The notes below the pieces were generated by a model, which saw only the letters and a list, made by a program, of their open reading frames with translations, was not told the DNA's origin and made no database searches. From assembly GCA_035934535.1 (NCBI GenBank), contig DASYXS010000097.1, forward strand, positions 1-64,000: a DNA stretch of 64,000 nucleotides, in the 5' to 3' direction. Positions 8,472 through 16,559 of the stretch are shown piece by piece. This DNA comes from DASSJF01 sp035934535 (lineage in GTDB: Bacteria; Sysuimicrobiota; Sysuimicrobiia; Sysuimicrobiales; Segetimicrobiaceae). Numbering within the stretch: position 1 is the stretch's first letter; every line of letters starts with the position of its first letter. The translations under genes and the position numbers were made by a program.

Positions 8472-9146
8472 CTACGGGATGTCTTCCCGGCCGTGATCCA
8501 CGTGTTCCTTGTAGAACAGGAGCACGGTCGCCCGGTCGTACGAGTCCATCTGCAGCCGCCGGTCCCACGCCAGTACGGCGTAGGGATGCGGCATGTCGGG
8601 ATAGGACACGATCAAGAGCTTGACGTTGCCGTACTTGCTCTTCGGAAATTCTTTCAGCATCCGGTCGAACTCCGCGAGGCGCTCCGCCGCCGCGGGCGGC
8701 TTGTAGAGCAGGACGATGTAGCCGTGCTCGAGGCTGTGCACCCAAAAGCCGGTCTGCAGGCCGTTCGGGTAGACTCCGGCCGGCGCGGGAAACGGATAGT
8801 GCGGGCCTGACGCCGGCGGGTTGGCCTTGTAGTGGATCTGCGAACCCACCGCGACGTGCTCGAAGCCCTCGTCGGGAAGGAGCTGGCCGAGCATCGCGCC
8901 GGCCGGTGCCTGCGCGCGAGACGGCTGCGACGCCGCGTACCACACGCCGCCCGCGGCGACGATCAGCACCACCACGCCCGCGATCCACCACGCGGACGAC
9001 CGCCGCGGCGGCGCGGGACTCGTGGCGCCGGCTTCCGGCTGGCCGGCGGAGCGCCGGCCGGCGCGGGAGGCTTCGGCGATGGCGGCGCGGCGCTCGGCGC
9101 GCGAGAGATGCGTCGGATTCTGCGACAGATTCGTCACTCTCCTCAT
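8472..9146 (-). CDS. DUF3105 membrane-anchored protein
   Basis: This 224-residue protein has a basic, Ala-rich cytosolic segment (about 1-50) and one membrane span (WWIAGVVVLIVAAGGVWYAA). An extracytoplasmic DUF3105 domain follows, recognised by YKANPPASGPHYPFPAPAGVYPNG and then FWVHSLEHGYIVLLYKP. The conserved SGPHY and HSLEHG histidines could bind metal, but no activity is established for the family. The ATG at 9146 lacks a good ribosome-binding site. A GTG at 9137 has GAGGAGA directly before it, so the start is uncertain. It follows livF on the same strand and precedes the aldehyde dehydrogenase by 34 bases; no functional link is evident. Confidence 0.82.
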   Translation of the reverse strand: MRRVTNLSQNPTHLSRAERRAAIAEASRAGRRSAGQPEAGATSPAPPRRSSAWWIAGVVVLIVAAGGVWYAASQPSRAQAPAGAMLGQLLPDEGFEHVAVGSQIHYKANPPASGPHYPFPAPAGVYPNGLQTGFWVHSLEHGYIVLLYKPPAAAERLAEFDRMLKEFPKSKYGNVKLLIVSYPDMPHPYAVLAWDRRLQMDSYDRATVLLFYKEHVDHGREDIP

Positions 9147-9201
9147 AGAAAGCGGCGTCGGTGAGAAGCGGTGCCCCTCAATCTTACTACGCGGCGGCCG
9201 T

Positions 9202-9924
9202 CTACGGCGCGGCGGCGCCGCGTTCGATGCCGAGATAAATCCGTTCGACCTGGGGATCGTGCCGGAGGTCCGCGGCGCGGCCCTCCAGCACCGTCCGGCC
9301 CGTCTGCAGCACGTATGCGTAGTCGGCGATCTCGAGCGCGAGCGGCACCGACTGCTCGGCCAGCAGCAGCGTGAGGCCCTCGCCGTGGAGGCGCCGCAGC
9401 GTCTCGTACAGGGCTTCGACCACCGTCGGCGCGAGCCCGAGGCTGGGCTCGTCGAGCAGGAGCAGCTTGGGATCGCTCATCAGCGCGCGGCCGAGCGCCA
9501 GCATCTGCCGCTCGCCGCCGCTCAGCGTGCCGGCGCGCTGCCGGGCGCGCTCGCGCAGCCGCGGGAACAGCGTGTAGACGCGGTCGAGGAGCGCCGGCAC
9601 CCGCGCGCGGGGGAGCGGAACCGCGCCGAGTTTCAAGTTCTGCTCGACGGTCTGCTTCGTGAACAGCCGCCAGCCCTCGGGGGAGAGAGCGAGCCCGCGG
9701 CGCACGATCGCCGTGGCGCCGAGCCGCTCGATGCGCGCGCCGTTCCAGGTGATCGTTCCGCGGCTCGGCGCCACGAGCCCCGTCACCGCGTTGAGCGTCG
9801 AGGTCTTGCCGGCGCCGTTCGAGCCGAGCAGCGCGACGACCGATCCCTCCGGCACCTGAAACGAGACGTCGACGACGCCCGCGAGATCCCCGTAGCGCAC
9901 CTCGAGGTGCTCGACGGTCAGCAT
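9202..9924 (-). CDS. livF: Branched-chain amino acid-type ABC transporter ATPase LivF
   Basis: The 240-residue nucleotide-binding domain has Walker A GSNGAGKTS near 34-42, the signature LSGGERQMLALGRAL, and Walker B LLLDEPSLGLAP with the LivF-typical SLGLAP. It powers import together with LivG at the two permeases. Its ATG overlaps the livG stop by seven bases, showing translational coupling. It closes the livJHMGF-order transcription unit. The family also serves short-chain amides, urea and aromatic acids, so the substrate is not necessarily leucine-like. Confidence 0.93.
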   Translation of the reverse strand: MLTVEHLEVRYGDLAGVVDVSFQVPEGSVVALLGSNGAGKTSTLNAVTGLVAPSRGTITWNGARIERLGATAIVRRGLALSPEGWRLFTKQTVEQNLKLGAVPLPRARVPALLDRVYTLFPRLRERARQRAGTLSGGERQMLALGRALMSDPKLLLLDEPSLGLAPTVVEALYETLRRLHGEGLTLLLAEQSVPLALEIADYAYVLQTGRTVLEGRAADLRHDPQVERIYLGIERGAAAP

Positions 9925-10664
9925 GCCCCGGCGCCGGCCGGCCCGCGGGGCGTGAGGCTGCGGCCGAGGTAGGCTTCGACGACCTCGGGCAGGTCGACCA
10001 CCGCGTCCGGGGCGCCGGAGGCGATGACCTCGCCGTGGTTCAGCACGATGATCCGCTGCGCGAGCGCCAGGATCACTTCCATCACATGTTCGACGATCAC
10101 GAGCGTCACCCCGCGCCGGTGAATCTCGCGGACCAGCTCAATCGCCCGCTGAATCTCGGCGGGCGTGAGCCCGGCGAGGGCCTCGTCGAGGAGCAGGAGC
10201 CGCGGCTCGGTGGCGAGGGCCCGCGCGATCTCGAGGCGCTTGCGGCCCGGCGTGCCGAGCGTCGCCGCCCGCAGATGGGCCACGCCGGCCAGCCCCGCGA
10301 AGTCGAGCACGCGCGTCGCGGCGGCGCGCGCCTCGGCCGCGTGGGGGTGGCGGAGGAACGCGCCGACCATGACGTTGTCGAGTATCGTCACATCGGTGAA
10401 CGTGGCCGGGATCTGGAACGTGCGGGCCATGCCCATCCGCGCGTGGGCCTCGGGTGTCGCCGTGGTGACGTCGGCGCCGTCGAACCGGACCCGTCCCGCG
10501 GTCGGGCTCGCCTCCCCCGCCAGGCAGTTGAACAGCGTCGACTTGCCCGCGCCGTTCGGGCCGATGATCCCGACGATCTCGCCCGCGGCGACTTCGAAAT
10601 TGACGCCGCGCACGGCCAGGAAGCCGTCGAACGCCTTGGAGACGGCTTGGGCCTCAAGCAGCAT
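9918..10664 (-). CDS. livG: Branched-chain amino acid-type ABC transporter ATPase LivG
   Basis: The 248 residues have Walker A GPNGAGKST, a LivG-type helical segment MGMARTFQIPATFTDVTILDNVMVG, a degenerate signature LGTPGRKRLEIARALATEP, and Walker B LLLDEALAGLTPAEI. The signature reads LGTPGRKR where LSGGQQR is usual. This variation is common in LivG. The C-terminal extension runs to YLGRSLTPRG. It pairs with LivF as the asymmetric ATPase dimer. Its start overlaps the end of livM by eleven bases. Confidence 0.93.
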   Translation of the reverse strand: MLLEAQAVSKAFDGFLAVRGVNFEVAAGEIVGIIGPNGAGKSTLFNCLAGEASPTAGRVRFDGADVTTATPEAHARMGMARTFQIPATFTDVTILDNVMVGAFLRHPHAAEARAAATRVLDFAGLAGVAHLRAATLGTPGRKRLEIARALATEPRLLLLDEALAGLTPAEIQRAIELVREIHRRGVTLVIVEHVMEVILALAQRIIVLNHGEVIASGAPDAVVDLPEVVEAYLGRSLTPRGPAGAGAC

Positions 10665-11700
10665 GCCGCACCGCCGACGCGGACCGCCGCCGGAACGCCG
10701 GCGCCACGCGATCGTGCCAGATCGCGAGCAGGCCGCCCGGCTCGAACCGGCACAGCAAGACGATGACGCCGCCGTAAAAAATGTAGGTGAAACCCGTGCC
10801 GCCGCCGCCGAACAGCGCGTTGGCCGTCTGCTGAAGCGGAATCAGGATGGCCGCCCCGAGCAGCGGTCCGAAGAGCGTGCCCGCGCCCCCGAGCGCCGTG
10901 ACGATCACCATCTCCACCGAGATGAGGATGCCGAGGCCGCTGTCCGGATCGATGAACCCGATCATCACGACGTAGAGCGACCCCGCCACCGCCGTGAACG
11001 CGGCGCTGAGCATCAAGGCGTGGAGCTTGTACCGCCGCGCCGGCACGCCCAGGCTCCGCGCGGCGCGCTCGCCGGCCCGGATGGCGCGCAGATAGTAGCC
11101 CATCCGGCTCCGTTCCATCCAGGCGGTAACGCCGAGCAGCACGGCGAGGACGGCGAGGAAGAGATAGTAGTACGTGACCGATCCGCGGAAGGTGAGATCC
11201 CAGACCGTCCGCGCGGTCGCCGGTCCCTGCAGGCCCACGGCCGCGCCGAGCAGCGGCCAGTTGCTGACGAGAATGCGAATCAGCTCCGCGACGGCGATCG
11301 TCGCCATCGAGAAGTAGTGGCCCTGGAGGCGGAACGTCGGCACGCCGACCACGGCGGCGATGGCCAGGCTGAGGGCGACGCCGAGCGGCAGGCCGAGGGC
11401 GGGCGCGGCGTGCCAGTGCGTGTAGACGAAGGCCGGCATGTAGGCGCCGGCTCCGAAGAACATCGCGTGGCCGAACGAAATCTGCCCGGCGTAGCCGCCG
11501 AGGATGTTCCACGCGGACGCCGAGATCGCGGCGAGCACCACGAGCGCGAGCACGCGATGGTAGAACGCTCCCTGGAGGAGCAGCGGCGCGGCGAGCGCCG
11601 CCGCCGCGAGGATCGTCCAGCGCCAGCCGCTCCGGCGCAGGCCTACGGCGTGAGCCAAAGCGTCCCGGCTGGCGGGGCCCGCGCCGGCGGGGCGCGTCAC
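10654..11700 (-). CDS. livM: Branched-chain amino acid-type ABC permease LivM
   Basis: An inner-membrane permease of about 348 residues with eight or more spans. It contains GGYAGQISFGHAMFFGAGAY, the conserved LivM loop, and EMVIVTALGGAGTLFGPLLGAAIL. I place the start at the GTG at 11700 because it overlaps the livH stop as GTGA and follows GGGGGAG. A longer frame from 11736 would overlap livH by 40 bases. It forms the membrane channel with LivH. The stop overlaps the livG start. Confidence 0.92.
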   Translation of the reverse strand: MTRPAGAGPASRDALAHAVGLRRSGWRWTILAAAALAAPLLLQGAFYHRVLALVVLAAISASAWNILGGYAGQISFGHAMFFGAGAYMPAFVYTHWHAAPALGLPLGVALSLAIAAVVGVPTFRLQGHYFSMATIAVAELIRILVSNWPLLGAAVGLQGPATARTVWDLTFRGSVTYYYLFLAVLAVLLGVTAWMERSRMGYYLRAIRAGERAARSLGVPARRYKLHALMLSAAFTAVAGSLYVVMIGFIDPDSGLGILISVEMVIVTALGGAGTLFGPLLGAAILIPLQQTANALFGGGGTGFTYIFYGGVIVLLCRFEPGGLLAIWHDRVAPAFRRRSASAVRHAA

Positions 11701-12560
11701 ACCCGCTCCCCCATCAGGCCCTGCGGCCGGACCCACAGGATGGCCACGAACAGGGCGTACACGACGACATCCTTATAGACCGGCCCGATGTAGAACGCGG
11801 AGGTCGCCTCGATCAGGCCGACCAGGATCCCGGCGACCATGGCGCCCGGCACGCTGCCGAAGCCGCCGAACGCGACCACCACGAAGGCGATGATCGCGAG
11901 CGACTCGCCCACCGTCGGCGAGATGTAATAGAACGTGGCGATCAGGGCGCCCGCGACGCCGGCCGCCGCGGCGGCCAGCCCCCACGCCAGCGCCTGCATC
12001 CGGTCCGGCCGGATGCCCATCAGCATCGCGGCCTGGCGATCTTCGGCCACCGCCAGGATCTGGCTCCCGAGCGCGGTGCCGGTGAGCAGCCGGTGCATGC
12101 CGGCGGTCAGCAGCAGGGCGACGCCGCCGGCGACCAGCTGGGCGGCGCCCACGAAAATCGGTCCGACGCGCAGCGTGCCGGTGAGCGCGGTGGTCGGAAG
12201 TGTGACGAAGTTCGCGCTGAAGATCCAAAAGGCGGTGTAGCGGAGCAGCAGCGCGAGGCCGAACGTCGAGAGCAACTGCGCGAAGATCGGCCCGCGCATG
12301 ACGCGGCGGATCAGGGCGTAGTAGACGCCCACGCCGAACAGGAACAACAGCGCGGCGGCGATCAGGGTGAACAGCGCCGGGCCGGCGTGGAGCCACACGA
12401 CCGCGAGAAACGCGAGATACATGCCGGCCATGACGAAGTCGCCGTGCGCGAAGTTGACGACGTTCATCATGCCCCAGATCAGGGTGAGGCCCGAGGAGAA
12501 CAACGCGTAGACGGCCCCGAGGAGCAGGCCGCCGACGAGGACCTGGACGGCGGTGATCAC
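11697..12560 (-). CDS. livH: Branched-chain amino acid-type ABC permease LivH
   Basis: The 287-residue permease starts GTG (MITAVQVLVGGLLLGAVYALFSSGLTLIWG). It contains the LivH hallmark MMNVVNFAHGDFVMAGMYLAF and ends in the AFVVVAFGGFGSVPGAMVAG segment followed by YALFVAILWVRPQGLMG. It partners LivM. The ribosome-binding site is poor, and a very stable hairpin lies 29 bases upstream between this gene and livJ. The permeases may thus be translated at a lower level than the binding protein. Confidence 0.93.
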   Translation of the reverse strand: MITAVQVLVGGLLLGAVYALFSSGLTLIWGMMNVVNFAHGDFVMAGMYLAFLAVVWLHAGPALFTLIAAALLFLFGVGVYYALIRRVMRGPIFAQLLSTFGLALLLRYTAFWIFSANFVTLPTTALTGTLRVGPIFVGAAQLVAGGVALLLTAGMHRLLTGTALGSQILAVAEDRQAAMLMGIRPDRMQALAWGLAAAAAGVAGALIATFYYISPTVGESLAIIAFVVVAFGGFGSVPGAMVAGILVGLIEATSAFYIGPVYKDVVVYALFVAILWVRPQGLMGERV

Positions 12561-12588
12561 CGCGCGCGCACCACGAGGTTGGCGTGAC

Positions 12589-12620
12589 GCGCGCGCCGGG
12601 GCCGTCGCCCCGGCGCGCGC
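12589..12620 (-). promoter_or_regulatory. 14-bp perfect hairpin between livJ and livH
   Basis: Bases 12589-12602 are exactly complementary to 12607-12620 with a four-base CGTC loop. In the livJ-to-livH transcript this forms an extremely stable GC stem 31 bases after the livJ stop and 29 bases before livH. There is no U-run after it, so it is not a classical terminator. Intercistronic stems of this kind often stabilise the upstream binding-protein mRNA or attenuate read-through into the permeases; that role here is inference. Confidence 0.7.
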
Positions 12621-12650
12621 CCGACGGTACTCGTCAGCCGAGCGGGGCCG

Positions 12651-13910
12651 CTAGGGCTGCCAGCCCTGGAAGGGCCAGGCGAGCTTCGTCTGCGCCGCCG
12701 ACTTCGGCCAGACTGTTACCCACTCTGTTCCCGACAGCTGCGTGACGTAGGTGTACGCGAGCAGGTTCTGGCCCGTTTTGTCGAACCGGACGCCCTTGTA
12801 GCCCATCATCAGCTGCTTGGCCGTCAAGTTCGTCGCGGCCAGCGCGGCCCGGATCGCCTCGGGGTTCGTCGACCCGGCCCTGTTGATCGCGTCCGCCAGC
12901 ACGAGGAAGCCCTGCATGTTCCGGCCGCTCGTGTCGTCGAGGTCGCGGCCGGTCTTGGCCTTGTACAGCTGATTGATCACGTACGTCGCGCTGCCGGGCT
13001 TGCCCACGCTCCACGCGCTCCGGTTGATCGCCCCCTGCGCGAGCGTGCCGACCGTGGTGACGAACGACGGATCCGAGAATCCGGAGTCGTCGCCGATCAC
13101 GACCCTGGGCTTGTACGAGAGGTTCTTGAACGTCTTCATGAAGAGGATCGAATCGGACGTGTAGCTCACGAAGATGACGGCGTCCGGGTTCTTCTCCTTC
13201 AGTTGCAGCACCTGAGCCGACACGTCCGTGCCGTTGGCCGCGTACGGAATCTGCGCCACGACGTCGTAGCGGTCCGCGGTCAGCCGCTCCTTGATGACGC
13301 CGCCGACGGACGTGCCGTACTCGGTGTTCTCGTTGACGATGGCGACGGTCTTGACCGGATGGCCCATCGCGCCGAGGTCCTTGAAGAAGCCGGAGTACGC
13401 CGCCGCGAAGTCCGGGCCGATCGGCGTCGTGCGGAACACCCACTTGAAGCCGCGTCCGGTGATGTTGGACGACGACGAATCGCCGACCATCCACGGTACG
13501 CCGTTCCGCTCGGCCACGGTGGTCGCGGCAAAGGTCACCGACGATTGGTACGCGCCGATCAGCGCGGTCACGTGCTCCTGCGTGATCAGCCGGAGCGCCT
13601 CGCTCTGCCCGAGCGACGGGTTCCCCTGATGGTCGGCGGCGATCAGGTCGATCTTCGCGCCGCCGAGCTTCGGCAGCCCGTGTCCTTCCCCGAGCGGAAG
13701 GCTCGACAGACCGGCGTGGGGCTCGTTCACAATCTGTGCGCCTACTTCGATGGCGGCCTTCGACGCTTGACCGGCGGCGCCGGAGTTGCCGCTGAGCGGC
13801 ATCAGCACGCCGATCTTGACGGCGGCCGGGGCGCCGAGACCGGGCATCGGACCGGAGACCGCCAGGGCAATGACGCCCACGACCGCAGCAACCGCGAGCC
13901 ACGTACGCAT
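12651..13910 (-). CDS. livJ: Branched-chain amino acid-type ABC substrate-binding protein
   Basis: The 419-residue periplasmic protein of the Leu/Ile/Val-binding family starts MRTWLAVAAVVGVIALAVSG (signal peptide). It continues AVKIGVLMPLSGNSGAAGQASKAAIEVGAQIVNE, the first lobe with its ligand loop. VNENTEYGTSVGGVIKERL and the EKNPDAVIFVSYTSDSILFMKTFK hinge region follow. The ATG at 13910 is chosen because GAGGAGGGCG lies just upstream. The frame stays open to 14093 but that extension has no signal-peptide character. It is the first gene of the liv transcription unit. The ligand is unspecified: the family takes branched-chain amino acids, amides, benzoates and others. Confidence 0.92.
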   Translation of the reverse strand: MRTWLAVAAVVGVIALAVSGPMPGLGAPAAVKIGVLMPLSGNSGAAGQASKAAIEVGAQIVNEPHAGLSSLPLGEGHGLPKLGGAKIDLIAADHQGNPSLGQSEALRLITQEHVTALIGAYQSSVTFAATTVAERNGVPWMVGDSSSSNITGRGFKWVFRTTPIGPDFAAAYSGFFKDLGAMGHPVKTVAIVNENTEYGTSVGGVIKERLTADRYDVVAQIPYAANGTDVSAQVLQLKEKNPDAVIFVSYTSDSILFMKTFKNLSYKPRVVIGDDSGFSDPSFVTTVGTLAQGAINRSAWSVGKPGSATYVINQLYKAKTGRDLDDTSGRNMQGFLVLADAINRAGSTNPEAIRAALAATNLTAKQLMMGYKGVRFDKTGQNLLAYTYVTQLSGTEWVTVWPKSAAQTKLAWPFQGWQP

Positions 13911-14064
13911 TCGATCGCCCTCCTCGTACCGGACGGCGTTCCGCCGCGCCGGCAATTGTGAGTGGCTCGCCGTTCGATGGATCAAAGAGACAGTCCTGCC
14001 CGGACGCCGCGCCGCACCGCCGCGGCGCCGGATTGTGAAGGTGACGAGGTTCATGAGGTTTCCA

Positions 14065-14104
14065 GGCACGGACGGGGTAAATACCCGGCACAATATTCCG
14101 TGCC
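14065..14104. promoter_or_regulatory. Nested inverted repeats between livJ and the secreted-protein gene
   Basis: An eight-base inverted repeat, GGCACGGA at 14065-14072 and TCCGTGCC at 14097-14104, encloses a palindrome GGGTAAATACCC at 14075-14086. A possible -10 element CAATAT lies at 14091-14096. The arrangement sits 25 bases before the plus-strand gene at 14129, in the 218-base divergent region. It could be an operator or a leader hairpin. No regulator gene is adjacent. Confidence 0.4.
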
Positions 14105-14128
14105 AATCGCATAAGGGGGTAAGGGAAA

Positions 14129-14644
14129 ATGCGTCGCCTCACGGGCTGCGTGCTCGCGCTGGTCGGGGTGCTCGCGCTGACCACGGCCGGGGCGGCTCAG
14201 GGCTCGGCCGTCGTTCCGGGGAAGGGGGTCGGCGACTACCAGCTCGGACAGGCGCTCGACCCGCTGGTGTCCTCGCTCGGACCGCTGCACTCATCGAGCG
14301 ATTTTCCGTCGGGCACCATGACCGGTTACTACTGGCCGCTTAAGCGGATCGGCGCCATCGCTCAGAACGACTCCAAGCGGATCGTCGCGCTGGTCGTCTC
14401 GCTCGACGACACGTACAGAACCGACCGGGGCGTCGCGATCGGGTCGGAGATCGGCGCCTTCCGCAGCGCCTACGGCAAGGAAGACCGCGTCGACGAGCAT
14501 CAGGACGACAGCACCTATGTCTACGATAAGATCGGCATCGCGTTCGTGGTGGACAACGGCGGCGCGCTGGACCAGCGGGTCTCGCTGATGTACATCTTCG
14601 CGCCCGGCCAGTACGGCAGCATCTTCACCGCGCAGGGCAACTAG
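14129..14644 (+). CDS. Small secreted protein of unknown function
   Basis: The 171-residue protein has a clear signal peptide (MRRLTGCVLALVGVLALTTAG, cleavage near AQG at about 24-26). The mature domain opens VVPGKGVGDYQLGQALDPLVSSLGPL. The G-x-G-x-x-x-LGQ-x-x-x-x-x-x-x-x-LG pattern resembles short periplasmic repeats that bind or regulate partners, but I do not recognise the family. The rest is mixed strand and helix (IVALVVSLDDTYRTDRGVAIGSE ... IAFVVDNGG). The start is supported by a purine-rich AAGGGGGTAAGGG leader. It is transcribed alone, with nested inverted repeats before it and a terminator after it. Confidence 0.75.
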   Translation: MRRLTGCVLALVGVLALTTAGAAQGSAVVPGKGVGDYQLGQALDPLVSSLGPLHSSSDFPSGTMTGYYWPLKRIGAIAQNDSKRIVALVVSLDDTYRTDRGVAIGSEIGAFRSAYGKEDRVDEHQDDSTYVYDKIGIAFVVDNGGALDQRVSLMYIFAPGQYGSIFTAQGN

Positions 14645-14678
14645 CGGTCCGCGGGACGCCGGAACCTTCCGGCCGGCG

Positions 14679-14712
14679 CGGGAAGCCGCCGATGTGGGGG
14701 CTTCCCGTGTTT
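14679..14712 (+). terminator. Intrinsic terminator of the secreted-protein gene
   Basis: Nine-base arms CGGGAAGCC (14679-14687) and GGCTTCCCG (14699-14707) enclose an eleven-base loop and are followed by TGTTT. It begins 35 bases after the stop at 14644 and lies in the convergent gap before the SDR stop at 14720. The U-run favours action on the plus strand. Confidence 0.6.
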
Positions 14713-14719
14713 GGCGCCC

Positions 14720-15460
14720 TCAGTACAGCCCGCCGTTGACGTCCAGAATCGCGCCGTGAACGTGCCGGGCGCGCGGCGAGGCGGCAAAGACGATCACGTC
14801 CGCGATATCCTCGGGCCGCGCCAGCCGGCGCAGCGGTGTCCGCTCCACCATGGCACGGCGCTCCGCCTCGTTCGTGTACCGGTCGAGCAGATCCGTTTCG
14901 GTGGGCCCCGGGCAGACGCAGTTGACCCGGACGCCGGTGCCGGCCAGCTCCGTGGCGAGGTGCCGCGTCAATCCGACGAGCCCGTACTTGGAGCAGGTGT
15001 ACTGCGCGCCGTTGACGAGGCTCAGGCGCCGCCCGGCGATCGACGACACGAAGACGAGCGCGCCGTCCCGCCGCGCCAGCATCGCCGGCAGCAGCGCCTG
15101 CGCGCAGAAGAGCGCGCCTCTGAGGTTGACGTTGAGCACCCGGTCCCAGCGCTCTTCCGTGATCTCGAGCACCGGATCCGGAAATCCGATGCCGGCGTTC
15201 GAGACGAGCACGTCCACGGTCTTGAATTCGCGCGCGGCCGCCTCGGCCATCGTCCGCACGGCCGCCTGATCCGCCACGTCGACCGCCAGCGCGAGCGCGC
15301 GCCCGCCCGCCGCCGTCACCGCGGCGGCCGTCTCCTCCGGCGGCGCGAGATCGGCGGCGACGACCGCGGCGCCTTCGGCCGCGCACCGCACCGCCACGGC
15401 GCGGCCGATGCCCCGCCCGGCGCCGGTCACGAGCACCGTCTTCCCGGAGAGATCAGCCAC
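14720..15460 (-). CDS. SDR family oxidoreductase
   Basis: The 246-residue classical short-chain dehydrogenase has TGAGRGIG at 12-19 for NAD(P), NAG in VSNAGIG, catalytic Ser in FVSSIAG, and YTCSKYG (YxxxK). The acidic DLAPPE after the second strand suggests NAD preference. It likely oxidises or reduces a hydroxy-acid or polyol. The start is a GTG at 15460 that overlaps the end of the mandelate-racemase-family gene by eight bases, so the two are coupled. Substrate unknown. Confidence 0.9.
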   Translation of the reverse strand: MADLSGKTVLVTGAGRGIGRAVAVRCAAEGAAVVAADLAPPEETAAAVTAAGGRALALAVDVADQAAVRTMAEAAAREFKTVDVLVSNAGIGFPDPVLEITEERWDRVLNVNLRGALFCAQALLPAMLARRDGALVFVSSIAGRRLSLVNGAQYTCSKYGLVGLTRHLATELAGTGVRVNCVCPGPTETDLLDRYTNEAERRAMVERTPLRRLARPEDIADVIVFAASPRARHVHGAILDVNGGLY

Positions 15461-16559
15461 GGCGCACTCCGGCGCGCCACCGCGCGAGCGCGTCCCAGTT
15501 GAACCGGACGCCGTGGCCGGGACGGGCCGGCGGCGTGAAGTAGCCGTCCGCGGTGCGAATCGGCTCGTCGAGTGCTTCGAGTTCGGTCAGGTTGCCGCCG
15601 TCCAGGTCCTCGATCATCGAAGCGAGCCGGATCGCGCAGCAGAGCTGCCCCGACAGTTCCAGCACGAGATGCGGCGCCGTCGGAATGCCGTAGCCCTCCG
15701 CGAGGTGCGCGATCTTGAGGAACGGCGTGATGCCGCCGACGCGCACGACGTCCGGCTGCACGACGTCGACGGCGTCGTGGCGGAGAAACTCGTTGAACGC
15801 GGCGGCGGAAAACAGGTTCTCGCCGAGCGCGATCGGGCAGCGGACCTGCGCGCGCAGCCAGGCGTGCCCGGCAACGTCCTCCGCGGGCAGCGGCTCCTCG
15901 ATCCAGTACGGATCGTACGGCTCGAAGCCGCGGATCCGCCGGGCCGCCTCGCCCGCCGTCCACTTCTGGTTGGCGTCGAGCATGAGGATCGTGTCCTGTC
16001 CGATCTCCTCCCGCACCGCGCGGACGCGCTCGAGGTCGACGCGCGGATCGTCGGATCCCACCTTCATCTTGAACGCCCGGAACCCGCGCGCGCGCCACCG
16101 GCGAAACTGCGCGAGCAACTCCGGGATCGGGAGGTTCAGGTTGATGCCGCTCCCGTACGCCTCCGTCCGGTCCCGGCTCGCGCCGAGCAGACGGTAGAGC
16201 GGCTCGCCGGCCGCCTGGGCCTTGAGATCCCACAGCGCGATGTCGACCGCGGACAGGCCGAGCAGCGCGAGCCCGCCCGGCGCCGCGTCGCGCACCGTGC
16301 CGTGGAGGATGTGCCACGTGCGCTCGACCAGCGCCGGGTCGAGTCCGGCGACGACCGGGAGGAGATCGTCCGTCAGGAACGCGGCGATCGCCGTCCCGCC
16401 CGCGCCGACGGTATACGCCCACCCCACCCCTTCCTGCCCCGTCTCCGTGCGCAGGCGGGCCGTGATCAACTCGAACACGCTGATCGTGTGGCCGGAGCTC
16501 TGCCACGGCTCCCGCAGCCGGATCCGATAGCACGCCGCCTCGCCGCCGGTGACCTTCAT
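15453..16559 (-). CDS. Mandelate racemase / muconate lactonizing enzyme family protein
   Basis: The 368 residues carry the complete mandelate-racemase-subgroup active site at the same residue numbers as the P. putida racemase: Lys164 and Lys166 (FKMKVG), metal ligands Asp195 (LDANQ), Glu221 (IEEPL) and Glu247 (GEN), and the Asp270-His297 dyad (QPDVVRVGG, TAPH). It should therefore abstract the alpha proton of a carboxylate, acting as racemase or as sugar-acid dehydratase. The ATG at 16559 overlaps the deacetylase stop as ATGA, while the frame remains open far upstream. The downstream SDR could use its product. Confidence 0.92.
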   Translation of the reverse strand: MKVTGGEAACYRIRLREPWQSSGHTISVFELITARLRTETGQEGVGWAYTVGAGGTAIAAFLTDDLLPVVAGLDPALVERTWHILHGTVRDAAPGGLALLGLSAVDIALWDLKAQAAGEPLYRLLGASRDRTEAYGSGINLNLPIPELLAQFRRWRARGFRAFKMKVGSDDPRVDLERVRAVREEIGQDTILMLDANQKWTAGEAARRIRGFEPYDPYWIEEPLPAEDVAGHAWLRAQVRCPIALGENLFSAAAFNEFLRHDAVDVVQPDVVRVGGITPFLKIAHLAEGYGIPTAPHLVLELSGQLCCAIRLASMIEDLDGGNLTELEALDEPIRTADGYFTPPARPGHGVRFNWDALARWRAGVRRG

